A stretch of 64,000 bases of DNA. It comes from Streptomyces hawaiiensis. Lineage in GTDB: Bacteria > Actinomycetota > Actinomycetes > Streptomycetales > Streptomycetaceae. The notes under the pieces were generated by a model. The model did no database searches, was not told where the DNA came from, and saw only the letters and a program-made list of their open reading frames with translations. Where the stretch lies: positions 5,332,001-5,396,000 of the forward strand of contig NZ_CP021978.1 in NCBI RefSeq assembly GCF_004803895.1, read 5' to 3'. A program made the translations under genes and the position numbers. Below, one piece after another: positions 24,588 through 33,180 of the stretch (its first letter is position 1; every line of letters starts with the position of its first letter).

Positions 24588-25718
24588 ATGACCGTGTCCG
24601 TGGAGCCGACGTCCGTCGAAGCGGGGGAGACGGAATCGAACGAGGCGTTGCGACCGCACGCCGAGGACGCCTTCGCTCATGAACTCGCCGTGCTGGCCGC
24701 CCAGGACGACCGTCCCCGCCCGGCCCGCTGGAAGCTGTCGCCCTGGGCCGTCGCGACGTACCTGCTCGGCGGCACCCTGCCGGACGGCACCGTGATCAGT
24801 CCCAAGTACGTCGGCCCGCGCCGCATCGTCGAGGTCGCCGTCACCACGCTCGCCACCGACCGCGCCCTGCTCCTGCTCGGCGTGCCGGGCACGGCGAAGA
24901 CGTGGGTGTCCGAGCACCTGGCCGCGGCGGTCAGCGGCGACTCCACGCTGCTGGTGCAGGGCACCGCCGGCACCCCGGAGGAGGCCATCCGCTACGGCTG
25001 GAACTACGCGCAGCTGCTCGCCCACGGCCCGAGCCGTGACGCCCTCGTGCCCAGCCCGGTCATGCGGGCCATGGCCGAGGGCATGACGGCCCGCGTCGAG
25101 GAACTGACGCGTATCCCGGCCGACGTGCAGGACACGCTCATCACGATCCTGTCGGAGAAGATCCTGCCGATACCGGAACTGGGCCAGGAGGTGCAGGCGG
25201 TCCGCGGCTTCAACCTGATCGCCACGGCCAACGACCGCGACCGCGGGGTCAACGACCTGTCCAGCGCCCTGCGCCGCCGCTTCAACACCGTGGTGCTGCC
25301 GCTGCCGGAGAGCCCCGAGGCCGAGGTCGGCATCGTCTCGCGGCGCGTCGACCAGATCGGCCGCTCCCTCGACCTGCCGGCCGCACCCGACGGGCTCGAC
25401 GAGATCCGCCGGGTCGTCACGGTCTTCCGCGAGCTGCGCGACGGGGTCACCGCCGACGGCCGGACGAAGCTGAAGTCGCCCAGCGGCACCCTGTCCACGG
25501 CGGAGGCGATCTCCGTCGTCACCAACGGGCTCGCCCTGGCCGCCCACTTCGGCGACGGCGTGCTGCGGCCGGGCGATGTCGCGGCGGGCATCCTCGGCGC
25601 GGTGGTCCGCGACCCGGCGGCGGACCGGGTCATCTGGCAGGAGTACCTGGAGACGGTGGTCCGCGAGCGCGACGGCTGGAAGGACTTCTACCGGGCCTGC
25701 CGCGAGGTGAGCGTGTGA
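24588..25718 (+). CDS. MoxR-family AAA+ ATPase (YehL-like)
   Basis: The 376-residue AAA+ protein has Walker A GVPGTAKT at about 98-105, a diverged Walker B/DE region reading VEELTRIPADVQDTL, sensor-1 LIATANDRDRG, and the arginine-finger region LSSALRRRFNTV. An atypical Walker B lacking the usual DE pair is a feature of the YehL branch as I recall it. Such ATPases act as chaperone-like partners of VWA proteins. It is the first gene of the plus-strand operon, followed by DUF5682, a small ORF and VWA. ATG 24588 has GGAGGGGG upstream. The length equals E. coli YehL (about 380 residues). Confidence 0.9.
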   Translation: MTVSVEPTSVEAGETESNEALRPHAEDAFAHELAVLAAQDDRPRPARWKLSPWAVATYLLGGTLPDGTVISPKYVGPRRIVEVAVTTLATDRALLLLGVPGTAKTWVSEHLAAAVSGDSTLLVQGTAGTPEEAIRYGWNYAQLLAHGPSRDALVPSPVMRAMAEGMTARVEELTRIPADVQDTLITILSEKILPIPELGQEVQAVRGFNLIATANDRDRGVNDLSSALRRRFNTVVLPLPESPEAEVGIVSRRVDQIGRSLDLPAAPDGLDEIRRVVTVFRELRDGVTADGRTKLKSPSGTLSTAEAISVVTNGLALAAHFGDGVLRPGDVAAGILGAVVRDPAADRVIWQEYLETVVRERDGWKDFYRACREVSV

Positions 25719-25852
25719 GGGACGGGGGCGGCGGCCTCGGGTGGTGGGACGGCGGAACGGCACGGTGTGGGCCGTGCCCGTCTCCGGCGGACCGGCGACC
25801 GCCTGTCGCCGGCGGGTTCGGGGCGGGATGTGCGGGACGGGAGGGGGATGAA

Positions 25853-28249
25853 ATGACCGGTGTGGAAAGGGCCGCGGGCCAGGGGGCCGGGGCGGGGCCG
25901 GTGCTGCTCGGGGTGAGGCATCACGGGCCGGGGTCGGCGCGGGCGGTGCGGGCGGCGCTGGAGCGGGTCCGGCCACGGGTCGTGCTGATCGAGGGGCCGC
26001 CCGAGGCCGACGCGCTGATCCCGCTCGCCGCCGACGAGGAGATGCGGCCGCCGGTCGCCCTGCTCGCCCACGCCGTGGACGAGCCCGGCCGCTCGGCGTT
26101 CTGGCCGCTGGCCGAGTTCTCTCCGGAGTGGGTCGCCCTCCGCTGGGCCCTGGAGCACGACGTCCCGGCCCGCTTCATCGACCTGCCGGCCACGCACACG
26201 CTGGCCTGGCGGAGGCAGGAGGACGAGGCAGCGACAGAGGGCGAACGCCCGCCGGACGCAGAGACGGCGGCGGACGGGGACACCGGCCCCGGCTCCGCCG
26301 ACCTGCGGATCGATCCGCTCGGCGTGCTCGCCGACGCCGCCGGTTACGACGACCCGGAGCGGTGGTGGGAGGACGTCGTGGAGCACCGGGGCGCGGGGGA
26401 GGGCGACGCGCTCGCGCCGTTCACCGCGCTCGAGGAGGCCATGGCCGCGCTGCGGGAGACCTATGGCAGCGGGGGACACGACCGGGACCTGGTGCGGGAA
26501 GCGTACATGCGGCTCCAGGCGCGGGCCGCCCAGCGGGAGTTCGATGACGGCGTGGCCGTCGTCTGCGGAGCCTGGCACGTGCCCGCCCTGCGGCAGAAGA
26601 CCACCGTCGCCGCCGACAAGGCGCTGCTCAAGGGCCTGCCCAAGGTCAAGACGGACATGACCTGGGTGCCGTGGACCCACCGCCGGCTGTCCCGGACCAG
26701 CGGGTACGGGGCCGGCATCGACTCCCCGGGCTGGTACGGGCACTTGTTCAGCGCCCCGGACCGGCCGGTGGAGCGGTGGCTGACGAAGGTGGCGGGGCTG
26801 CTGCGCGCCGAGGACCGGATCGTCTCCTCCGCGCATGTCATGGAGGCGGTGCGGCTGGCCGAGACGCTCGCCGCGATGCGCGGCCGCCCGCTGCCCGGCC
26901 TGAGCGAGACGACCGACGCGGTGCGGGCCGTGATGTGCGAGGGCTCGGACGTGCCGCTGGCGCTGGTACGGGACCGGCTGGTCGTGGGGGACGTGCTGGG
27001 GGAGGTGCCGCCGTCGGCGCCCGCGGTGCCGTTGCAGCGGGACCTCACCCGGCTGCAACGCCGGCTGCGGCTGAAGCCGGAGGCGCTGGAGCGGGAGCTG
27101 GAGCTCGACCTGCGCAAGGAGAACGACGCCGCCCGCAGCAGGCTGTTGCACCGGCTGCGACTGCTCGGCATCGCGTGGGGCGAGCCGGCCGCCTCGCGGG
27201 GCAGCACGGGCACCTTCCGGGAGACGTGGCGGCTGCGCTGGGAACCCGAGTTGGCCGTACGGGTCGCCGAGGCCGGCGTGTGGGGGACGACCGTGCTGTC
27301 CGCCGCGACGGCCAAGGCCGAGGGGGACGCCGTCACCGCGGAGGGCCTCGCCGACGTCACCGGGCTCGCCGAGCGCTGCCTGCTGGCCGAGCTGCCCGAC
27401 GCGCTGCCCACGGTGATGCGGGTCCTCGCCGACCGGGCGGCTCTCGACACGGACGTCGGCCATCTCGCCCAGGCGCTCCCGGCCCTGGTCCGCTCCCTGC
27501 GCTACGGCGACGTGCGCGGCACGGACACCGGGGCCTTGGCGGAGGTCGCCGCGGGACTGGCCGAGCGGGTCTTCGTCGGCCTTCCCCCGGCCTGCGCCGC
27601 GCTCGACGCGGACGCCGCCGAGGAGATGCGGCGCCATGTGGACGCGGTGCACGGGGCCGTGGGCCTCCTGGGCGACGTCCCCGCGGCGGGACACGGCCGT
27701 CTGAGAGGCCGCTGGCAGTCGGTGCTGCGGGTGCTGTCCGGGCGGGACACCGTGCCCGGGGTCGTCCGGGGGCGGGCCGTGCGGCTCCTGCTCGACGACG
27801 GGGAGCTGGCCCAGGACGAGGCGGCACTGCTGATGGGACTCGTCCTGTCACCGGGCACACCGCCGGCGGACGCGGCCGCGTGGATCGAGGGCTTCGTCGG
27901 CGGGGGCTCCGGGGGCGGGATGCTCCTGGTGCACGACGAACGGCTGCTCGGACTGGTCGACGCGTGGCTCACCGGGGTACCGGCCGAGGCCTTCACGGAC
28001 GTACTGCCCCTGCTGCGGCGGACGTTCTCGGCGTACGAGCCCGGAGTGCGCCGGACCCTCGGCGAACTGGTCCGGCGTGGGCCGGGAGCCGGGGGCGGCG
28101 CGACCGCCTCCGGCTCCGGGACACCCGGCTTCGCGGCCGGCCTGGACCTGATGCGCGCGGACGCCGTGCTGCCGGTCGTGCGGCTGCTGCTCGGACTGGA
28201 CGAAGTGGACGAGAACACGGGCAACGACATGGCGGGGGTGGCGGGATGA
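25853..28249 (+). CDS. DUF5682 family protein (YehM-like)
   Basis: The 798-residue soluble protein starts with the family's GVRHHGPGSARAV motif (two His near residue 23). It has VLIEGPPEAD, later VVCGAWHVPAL, and a long helical C-terminal half. The N-terminal His/Glu motifs hint at a TraB/ChaN-like or metal-dependent fold, but no activity is established. DUF5682 proteins accompany MoxR and VWA proteins, as E. coli YehM does with YehL and YehP. I use ATG 25853 with GGAGGGGG upstream. An in-frame GTG at 25715, overlapping the MoxR stop codon, would add 46 Gly/Pro-rich residues and is less likely. The stop codon overlaps the ATG of a small ORF (ATGA). Confidence 0.85.
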   Translation: MTGVERAAGQGAGAGPVLLGVRHHGPGSARAVRAALERVRPRVVLIEGPPEADALIPLAADEEMRPPVALLAHAVDEPGRSAFWPLAEFSPEWVALRWALEHDVPARFIDLPATHTLAWRRQEDEAATEGERPPDAETAADGDTGPGSADLRIDPLGVLADAAGYDDPERWWEDVVEHRGAGEGDALAPFTALEEAMAALRETYGSGGHDRDLVREAYMRLQARAAQREFDDGVAVVCGAWHVPALRQKTTVAADKALLKGLPKVKTDMTWVPWTHRRLSRTSGYGAGIDSPGWYGHLFSAPDRPVERWLTKVAGLLRAEDRIVSSAHVMEAVRLAETLAAMRGRPLPGLSETTDAVRAVMCEGSDVPLALVRDRLVVGDVLGEVPPSAPAVPLQRDLTRLQRRLRLKPEALERELELDLRKENDAARSRLLHRLRLLGIAWGEPAASRGSTGTFRETWRLRWEPELAVRVAEAGVWGTTVLSAATAKAEGDAVTAEGLADVTGLAERCLLAELPDALPTVMRVLADRAALDTDVGHLAQALPALVRSLRYGDVRGTDTGALAEVAAGLAERVFVGLPPACAALDADAAEEMRRHVDAVHGAVGLLGDVPAAGHGRLRGRWQSVLRVLSGRDTVPGVVRGRAVRLLLDDGELAQDEAALLMGLVLSPGTPPADAAAWIEGFVGGGSGGGMLLVHDERLLGLVDAWLTGVPAEAFTDVLPLLRRTFSAYEPGVRRTLGELVRRGPGAGGGATASGSGTPGFAAGLDLMRADAVLPVVRLLLGLDEVDENTGNDMAGVAG

Positions 28250-28392
28250 CGACCGAGGCGCTGAGGGAGCGGACGACGGCACCGGAAGCGGGGGCCACCA
28301 TGACGGACCGACTGCGGGCGGAAAGGCCGCCGTCGACGACCGTGCCGGTGATTCCGCTGTGGGAACGGCCTCGCAAGGGAGGACGGGGATGA
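28246..28392 (+). CDS. 48-residue ORF coupled between DUF5682 and VWA genes
   Basis: The ATG overlaps the DUF5682 stop codon (ATGA) and its own TGA overlaps the VWA ATG (ATGA). The frame thus fills the junction exactly and would be translated by reinitiating ribosomes. The peptide is charged, with an acidic/Arg-rich first part and the ending VPVIPLWERPRKGGRG. It has no hydrophobic segment. A second in-frame ATG lies at codon 19. It may be a real small partner of the system or merely a translational relay to the VWA gene; I do not recognise a family. Confidence 0.6.
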   Translation: MTTEALRERTTAPEAGATMTDRLRAERPPSTTVPVIPLWERPRKGGRG

Positions 28393-29555
28393 CGTCCGAG
28401 AACACGGACCCGGCGCAGGAGCGGCTGCGGCGCTGGCGGCTCGTCCTCGGGGGCGACGCGGCGGACGGCACCGGCTGCGCGCTGCCGGGGCAGGACGCGG
28501 CCATGGACGGAGCGCTCACCGCGCTCTACGGCAGGAAGGACGGCAGGTCACAGGGAGGCCGGGACCGTTCGGCGGGGCTCGGGGCGTCGGCACCGTCGGT
28601 GGCGCGCTGGCTCGGGGACATCCGGACGTACTTCCCCTCCTCCGTCGTGCAGGTCATGCAGCGCGACGCCATCGACCGGCTCGGTCTCGCCACGCTGCTG
28701 CTGGAGCCGGAGATGCTGGAGGCGGTCGAGGCCGACGTGCACCTCGTCGGCACACTGCTGTCGCTCAACAAAGCGATGCCGGAGACGACGAAGGAGACGG
28801 CCCGGGCCGTCGTGCGCAAGGTCGTCGAGGACCTGGAGAAGCGGCTCGCCACCCGCACCCGGGCCACTCTCACCGGCGCGCTCGACCGCAGTGCCCGGAT
28901 CAACCGGCCGCGCCACCACGACATCGACTGGAACCGCACCATCGCGGCCAACCTCAAGCACTACCTGCCCGAGTACCGAACGATCGTGCCGGAGCGGCTC
29001 ATCGGGTTCGGGCGGGCGACCCAGTCCACGAAGAAGGAGGTCATCCTCTGTATCGACCAGTCGGGATCCATGGCGGCATCGGTGGTGTACGCATCGGTGT
29101 TCGGGGCGGTGCTCGCCTCGATGCGGACGATCTCCACGCGACTCGTCGTCTTCGACACGGCGGTCGTCGACCTCACGGACCAGCTGGACGACCCGGTCGA
29201 GGTGCTGTTCGGCACGCAGCTCGGCGGTGGCACGGACATCAACCGGGCGCTCGCGTACTGCCAGTCGCAGATCACCCGGCCCGCGGAGACGGTGGTCGTG
29301 CTGATCAGCGACCTCTATGAAGGCGGCATTCGCAACGAGATGCTCAAGCGGGTCTCCGCGATGAAGGCGTCGGGCGTGCAGTTCGTGACGCTGCTGGCGC
29401 TGTCGGACGAGGGGGCACCGGCGTACGACCGGGAGCACGCGGCCGCGCTCGCGGCGCTGGGGGCGCCGGCGTTCGCCTGTACGCCCGATCTGTTCCCGGA
29501 GGTGATGGCGGCGGCGATCGAGAAGCGGCTGTTGCCGATACCGGATGCGGCGTGA
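28389..29555 (+). CDS. VWA-domain protein (YehP-like)
   Basis: The 388-residue protein has a helical N-terminal half and a C-terminal von Willebrand A domain. The intact MIDAS motif is DQSGS (Asp223, Ser225, Ser227), with the MIDAS Thr in GGGTDINRA (Thr282) and Asp308 in LISDLYEGG, so it should bind a divalent metal and a partner protein. VWA proteins of this type are loaded or activated by the neighbouring MoxR ATPase, as RavA-ViaA pairs illustrate. It is the last gene of the MoxR operon. There is no signal peptide, so the system works in the cytoplasm. The length agrees with E. coli YehP. Confidence 0.9.
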   Translation: MTSENTDPAQERLRRWRLVLGGDAADGTGCALPGQDAAMDGALTALYGRKDGRSQGGRDRSAGLGASAPSVARWLGDIRTYFPSSVVQVMQRDAIDRLGLATLLLEPEMLEAVEADVHLVGTLLSLNKAMPETTKETARAVVRKVVEDLEKRLATRTRATLTGALDRSARINRPRHHDIDWNRTIAANLKHYLPEYRTIVPERLIGFGRATQSTKKEVILCIDQSGSMAASVVYASVFGAVLASMRTISTRLVVFDTAVVDLTDQLDDPVEVLFGTQLGGGTDINRALAYCQSQITRPAETVVVLISDLYEGGIRNEMLKRVSAMKASGVQFVTLLALSDEGAPAYDREHAAALAALGAPAFACTPDLFPEVMAAAIEKRLLPIPDAA

Positions 29556-30020
29556 AGGGCCCGGCATGAGGGGGCGGCTGACGACTTGTCGACGTGTCGC
29601 GGTCCGACGTGGAGCAGCAAAACGGACGTGACGGTCCATCGGTAAGCAAGGGCTTGCGCAACCTCCGCACTTCCGTGCGAGGATCGGCGGCTGCTCGGCC
29701 GTGCGTGGTGCCGGCCGGGCAGTACCGCTTCCGTCGCACGGGAGGAAGCTTCCCCTCTTGAGCTGGTCAGCAGCCCTGTCCGATGCCGCGTTGCGCATGC
29801 CGCGCACAGCGGCCGGGCGGCGTGCGCTCCAAGCAGCGCTGCGGCCCTGCCGGCCCTGCCCCCACCCCCCGTCAGTGACGCCCCACCCCCCGCCAGTGAC
29901 GCCCCGCTCCCGGGAACACCCGTCCTCCCCACGCTCCCCACGCTCCTCGGGTTCCCCGGCCCCCCGGGTGGCCCCCTCCCCACACCGGTCACGGTTGAGC
30001 CGCAGCCGGGCGGGACGACG

Positions 30021-30356
30021 GTGACCACGGACGAGACCGGCTCTCCGCGGCAGCCCGGCACGGCCGGCGCCGCGGCCCACAGCAACGAGCCCCACGCCAT
30101 CCACGCAGGGCCGATGGTCTCCGGTATCCACGGGCACCACGTCGGACACGCAGACCGCCTCGTCCGCGCAGGCCACCTCGGCCACTTCAGCCACCTCGTC
30201 CACCCAGCCATGCCGGCCACCCCGGGCCGTCCCCGCACGCCGGACGTACCCCGGCCGGCCACTCGCCCGGCGGCCGACCCGACGGTGCGCTCGGCAACCG
30301 GTCCATCGCTGACAGCGGCTCGTCGCGGCACGGCGACGCCCATGCCGTCACCGTGA
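30021..30356 (+). CDS. Uncertain Pro/His-rich hypothetical protein
   Basis: A 111-codon frame from GTG 30021 contains HHVGHADRLVRAGHLGHFSH and a Pro/Thr/Arg-rich tail. The same frame is open about 200 bases further upstream with Pro-rich coding-like sequence but no start codon, so the GTG may not be the real start and the gene may be a frameshifted remnant. There is no good ribosome site and no recognised family. It is listed only because the GC3 bias is coding-like. Confidence 0.25.
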   Translation: MTTDETGSPRQPGTAGAAAHSNEPHAIHAGPMVSGIHGHHVGHADRLVRAGHLGHFSHLVHPAMPATPGRPRTPDVPRPATRPAADPTVRSATGPSLTAARRGTATPMPSP

Positions 30357-30725
30357 GCCTCGTGGCGCCACTCACGCTCGTGCCCGGTGTCGGGGCCCGG
30401 ACCCTCGCGGCCGGTACCGGCTACGGCCACCGGGACGTCCCCCTACTTCCCCGGCTAGCACGGACAGCCCGCCGAGGCTTCCCCGGCCGTAGACCCGCCC
30501 CCAGGAGTCTCGTCGGCCGACCCCGCCCGGGGTGCCTCACCGCACCCCTCCTCCCTCCCGTGCTTCACGAGGCGTCACGCCCGGACGGCCGAAAGCCGTC
30601 GGTGGTCAGAGGCCGCAACCTCGTGGATGGGGCGGGTGCTCTCCATCGGGGTGGGGACCACCCGCCCCGCACCCCGGAGAGCCGGGCCCTGAACAGGGCC
30701 TTCGTGCTCCTCCGGGGGTGTTCGG

Positions 30726-30763
30726 GGGGCCTCACCGGGCGAACCCCAGCCCGGTGAGGCCCC
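30726..30763 (+). terminator. Strong hairpin upstream of sucC
   Basis: Fifteen-base arms (GGGGCCTCACCGGGC and complement) close on an 8-base loop. It would end transcripts coming from the VWA side or from the uncertain ORF, isolating sucCD. Confidence 0.65.
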
Positions 30764-30800
30764 TCACCCCCGGCACGCCGTGCCAGAGAGCGCGGCATCA

Positions 30801-30816
30801 TGTGACAGGTATCACC
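30801..30816. promoter_or_regulatory. Crp-like palindrome upstream of sucC
   Basis: TGTGACAGGTATCACC fits TGTGA-N6-TCACA with one end mismatch. It lies about 60 bases before the TAACCT hexamer proposed as the sucC -10 element. Confidence 0.45.
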
Positions 30817-30997
30817 GCTCAGGTGTGACCCTCGATTTAGAGGCCCCCCGGAAGCAGCGATAACCTGCGAGACGGACATGCCGCGCGCTCGGACACCGTG
30901 TGCGCCTCCCTTGTGACAGACAGCGGACGTCACGTTGCCCTCGCGGCACGCCCACGCAGACAACGAACCGCGAGATCACTGATAGGGACGGAAGCGC

Positions 30998-32176
30998 GTG
31001 GACCTGTTCGAGTACCAGGCGAGGGACCTCTTCGCCAAGCACGATGTACCGGTGCTGGCCGGTGAAGTCATCGACACGCCTGAGGCGGCCCGCGCAGCCA
31101 CCGAGCGCCTCGGTGGCAAGTCCGTCGTCAAGGCCCAGGTGAAGGTCGGCGGCCGTGGCAAGGCCGGCGGCGTCAAGCTCGCCGCCACCCCCGACGAGGC
31201 GGTCGAGCACGCGACCAACATTCTCGGCATGGACATCAAGGGCCACACGGTCCACAAGGTGATGATCGCCGAGACGGCCCCGGAGATCCTGGAGGAGTAC
31301 TACGTCTCCTTCCTCCTGGACCGTGCCAACCGCACCTTCCTCTCCATCGCCTCCGTCGAGGGCGGCATGGAGATCGAGGAGGTGGCGGCCACCCGCCCGG
31401 ACGCCGTCGCCAAGACGCCGATCGACGCCAACGAGGGCGTGACCGAGGCCAAGGCCCGCGAGATCGTCGCGGCCGCCAAGTTCCCGGCCGAGGTCGCCGA
31501 CAAGGTCGTGAACGTCCTGGTCAAGCTGTGGGACACCTTCATCAAGGAGGACGCCCTCCTGGTCGAGGTCAACCCGCTGGCCAAGGTCGCCTCCGGTGAC
31601 GTCATCGCCCTGGACGGCAAGGTCTCCCTGGACGAGAACGCCGAGTTCCGTCAGCCGGAGCACGAGGCCCTCCAGGACAAGGAGGCGGCCAACCCGCTCG
31701 AGGCCGCCGCCAAGGAGAAGAACCTCAACTACGTCAAGCTCGACGGCGAGGTCGGCATCATCGGCAACGGCGCGGGTCTCGTCATGAGCACCCTGGACGT
31801 CGTCGCGTACGCCGGTGAGGCGCACGGTGGCGTCAAGCCCGCCAACTTCCTCGACATCGGTGGTGGCGCCTCCGCCGCCGTCATGGCGAACGGCCTGGAG
31901 ATCATCCTCGGCGACCCGGACGTCAAGTCCGTCTTCGTCAACGTCTTCGGTGGCATCACCGCCTGTGACGAGGTCGCCAACGGCATCGTCCAGGCGCTGC
32001 AGCTGCTCAAGGACAAGGGCGAGGACGTCACCAAGCCCCTCGTCGTCCGTCTGGACGGCAACAACGCCGAGCTGGGTCGCAAGATCCTCTCCGACGCCAA
32101 CCACCCGCTGGTCCAGCGTGTGGACACCATGGACGGCGCGGCCGACAAGGCCGCCGAGCTCGCGGCTGCGAAGTAA
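30998..32176 (+). CDS. sucC: Succinyl-CoA synthetase beta subunit (ADP/GDP-forming)
   Basis: SucC forms the ATP-grasp and C-terminal ligase parts of succinyl-CoA synthetase in the TCA cycle. The 392-residue protein opens with MDLFEYQARDLFAKHDVPV, has the ATP-grasp glycine-rich VGGRGKAGGVKL, and carries the C-terminal FVNVFGGITACDEVANGI and GNNAELGRKIL motifs typical of the family. It starts at GTG 30998 with GGGACGGAAG upstream. sucD follows 21 bases after its stop codon, so the two are co-transcribed and make the alpha2beta2 or alpha-beta enzyme. Confidence 0.97.
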   Translation: MDLFEYQARDLFAKHDVPVLAGEVIDTPEAARAATERLGGKSVVKAQVKVGGRGKAGGVKLAATPDEAVEHATNILGMDIKGHTVHKVMIAETAPEILEEYYVSFLLDRANRTFLSIASVEGGMEIEEVAATRPDAVAKTPIDANEGVTEAKAREIVAAAKFPAEVADKVVNVLVKLWDTFIKEDALLVEVNPLAKVASGDVIALDGKVSLDENAEFRQPEHEALQDKEAANPLEAAAKEKNLNYVKLDGEVGIIGNGAGLVMSTLDVVAYAGEAHGGVKPANFLDIGGGASAAVMANGLEIILGDPDVKSVFVNVFGGITACDEVANGIVQALQLLKDKGEDVTKPLVVRLDGNNAELGRKILSDANHPLVQRVDTMDGAADKAAELAAAK

Positions 32177-32197
32177 GGGACGAGGGACTAAACAGCC

Positions 32198-33082
32198 ATG
32201 GCTATTTTCCTCAACAAGGACTCCAAGGTCATCGTCCAGGGCATGACCGGTGCCACGGGCATGAAGCACACCAAGCTCATGCTGGCCGACGGCACCAACA
32301 TCGTCGGTGGCGTGAACCCCCGCAAGGCGGGCACGTCGGTCGACATCGACGGCAACGAGATCCCGGTCTTCGGCACGGTCGCCGAGGCGATCGAGAAGAC
32401 GGGCGCGAACGTATCCGTCCTCTTCGTGCCGCCGGCCTTCGCCAAGGCCGCCGTCGTCGAGGCCATCGACGCCGAGATCCCGCTCGCGGTCGTCATCACC
32501 GAGGGCATCGCCGTCCACGACTCGGCCGCGTTCTACGCCTACGCCGGGTCCAAGGGCAACAAGACCCGGATCATCGGCCCGAACTGCCCCGGTCTCATCA
32601 CGCCGGGCCAGTCCAACGCCGGCATCATCCCGGGCGACATCACGAAGCCGGGCCGTATCGGCCTGGTGTCGAAGTCCGGCACGCTGACGTACCAGATGAT
32701 GTACGAGCTGCGGGACATCGGCTTCTCCTCCGCCGTCGGCATCGGTGGCGACCCGGTCATCGGGACGACCCACATCGACGCTCTCGCCGCGTTCGAGGCC
32801 GACCCCGACACCGACCTGATCGTCATGATCGGTGAGATCGGTGGCGACGCCGAGGAGCGGGCCGCGGCCTTCATCAAGGAGAACGTGAAGAAGCCGGTCG
32901 TCGGCTACGTCGCGGGCTTCACCGCGCCCGAGGGCAAGACCATGGGCCACGCCGGCGCCATCGTCTCCGGCTCCTCCGGGACGGCCGCCGCGAAGAAGGA
33001 GGCCCTCGAGGCCGCCGGAGTCAAGGTCGGCAAGACCCCGACCGAGACGGCCAAGCTGGCGCGCGCCATCCTCGGCAGCTGA
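32198..33082 (+). CDS. sucD: Succinyl-CoA synthetase alpha subunit
   Basis: The alpha subunit binds CoA in an N-terminal Rossmann domain (IVQGMTGATGMKHTKLML) and is phosphorylated on His251 in MGHAGAIVSGS. It is 294 residues, the usual length. IIGPNCPGLITPG and GIGGDPVIGTTH are further family signatures. ATG 32198 is preceded by GAGGGA at a somewhat long distance. It is the second gene of the sucCD operon and ends before a strong terminator. Confidence 0.97.
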   Translation: MAIFLNKDSKVIVQGMTGATGMKHTKLMLADGTNIVGGVNPRKAGTSVDIDGNEIPVFGTVAEAIEKTGANVSVLFVPPAFAKAAVVEAIDAEIPLAVVITEGIAVHDSAAFYAYAGSKGNKTRIIGPNCPGLITPGQSNAGIIPGDITKPGRIGLVSKSGTLTYQMMYELRDIGFSSAVGIGGDPVIGTTHIDALAAFEADPDTDLIVMIGEIGGDAEERAAAFIKENVKKPVVGYVAGFTAPEGKTMGHAGAIVSGSSGTAAAKKEALEAAGVKVGKTPTETAKLARAILGS

Positions 33083-33120
33083 GTACAGCCACGCCGGCTG
33101 AACCGACGCCGTAGCGCACC

Positions 33121-33156
33121 GGTGGGCCCGCTTCCCGTACGGGGAGCGGGCCCACC
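33121..33156. terminator. Terminator after sucCD
   Basis: A stem with 12 perfect pairs (GGTGGGCCCGCT / AGCGGGCCCACC) plus three more G-C pairs lies 38 bases after sucD. It also faces the end of the minus-strand regulator gene. Confidence 0.85.
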
Positions 33157-33180
33157 GCCGTATCCGTGCCCACCGGACCG

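Larger units (their letters stand above)
29556..30997. other. Long gene-poor stretch between the VWA gene and sucC
   Basis: The 1.44 kb hold no convincing complete gene. From about 29740 to 30356 there is coding-like GC bias, but the best frame changes. One frame opens after GGAGGAAG near 29741 (TTG 29758), and another carries a Pro- then His/Gly-rich sequence to a TGA at 30356. This suggests a frameshifted or fast-evolving gene. At 30639-30683 and 30726-30763 are strong hairpins. The last 200 bases hold a Crp-like box and the likely sucC promoter (TAACCT at 30861). Confidence 0.5.

Noticed and set aside
30353..30757. Plus-strand 134-codon frame before sucC as a gene
   Set aside because: Arg/Pro-rich, no ribosome site, and it runs into the hairpin at 30726; no coding bias beyond GC content.
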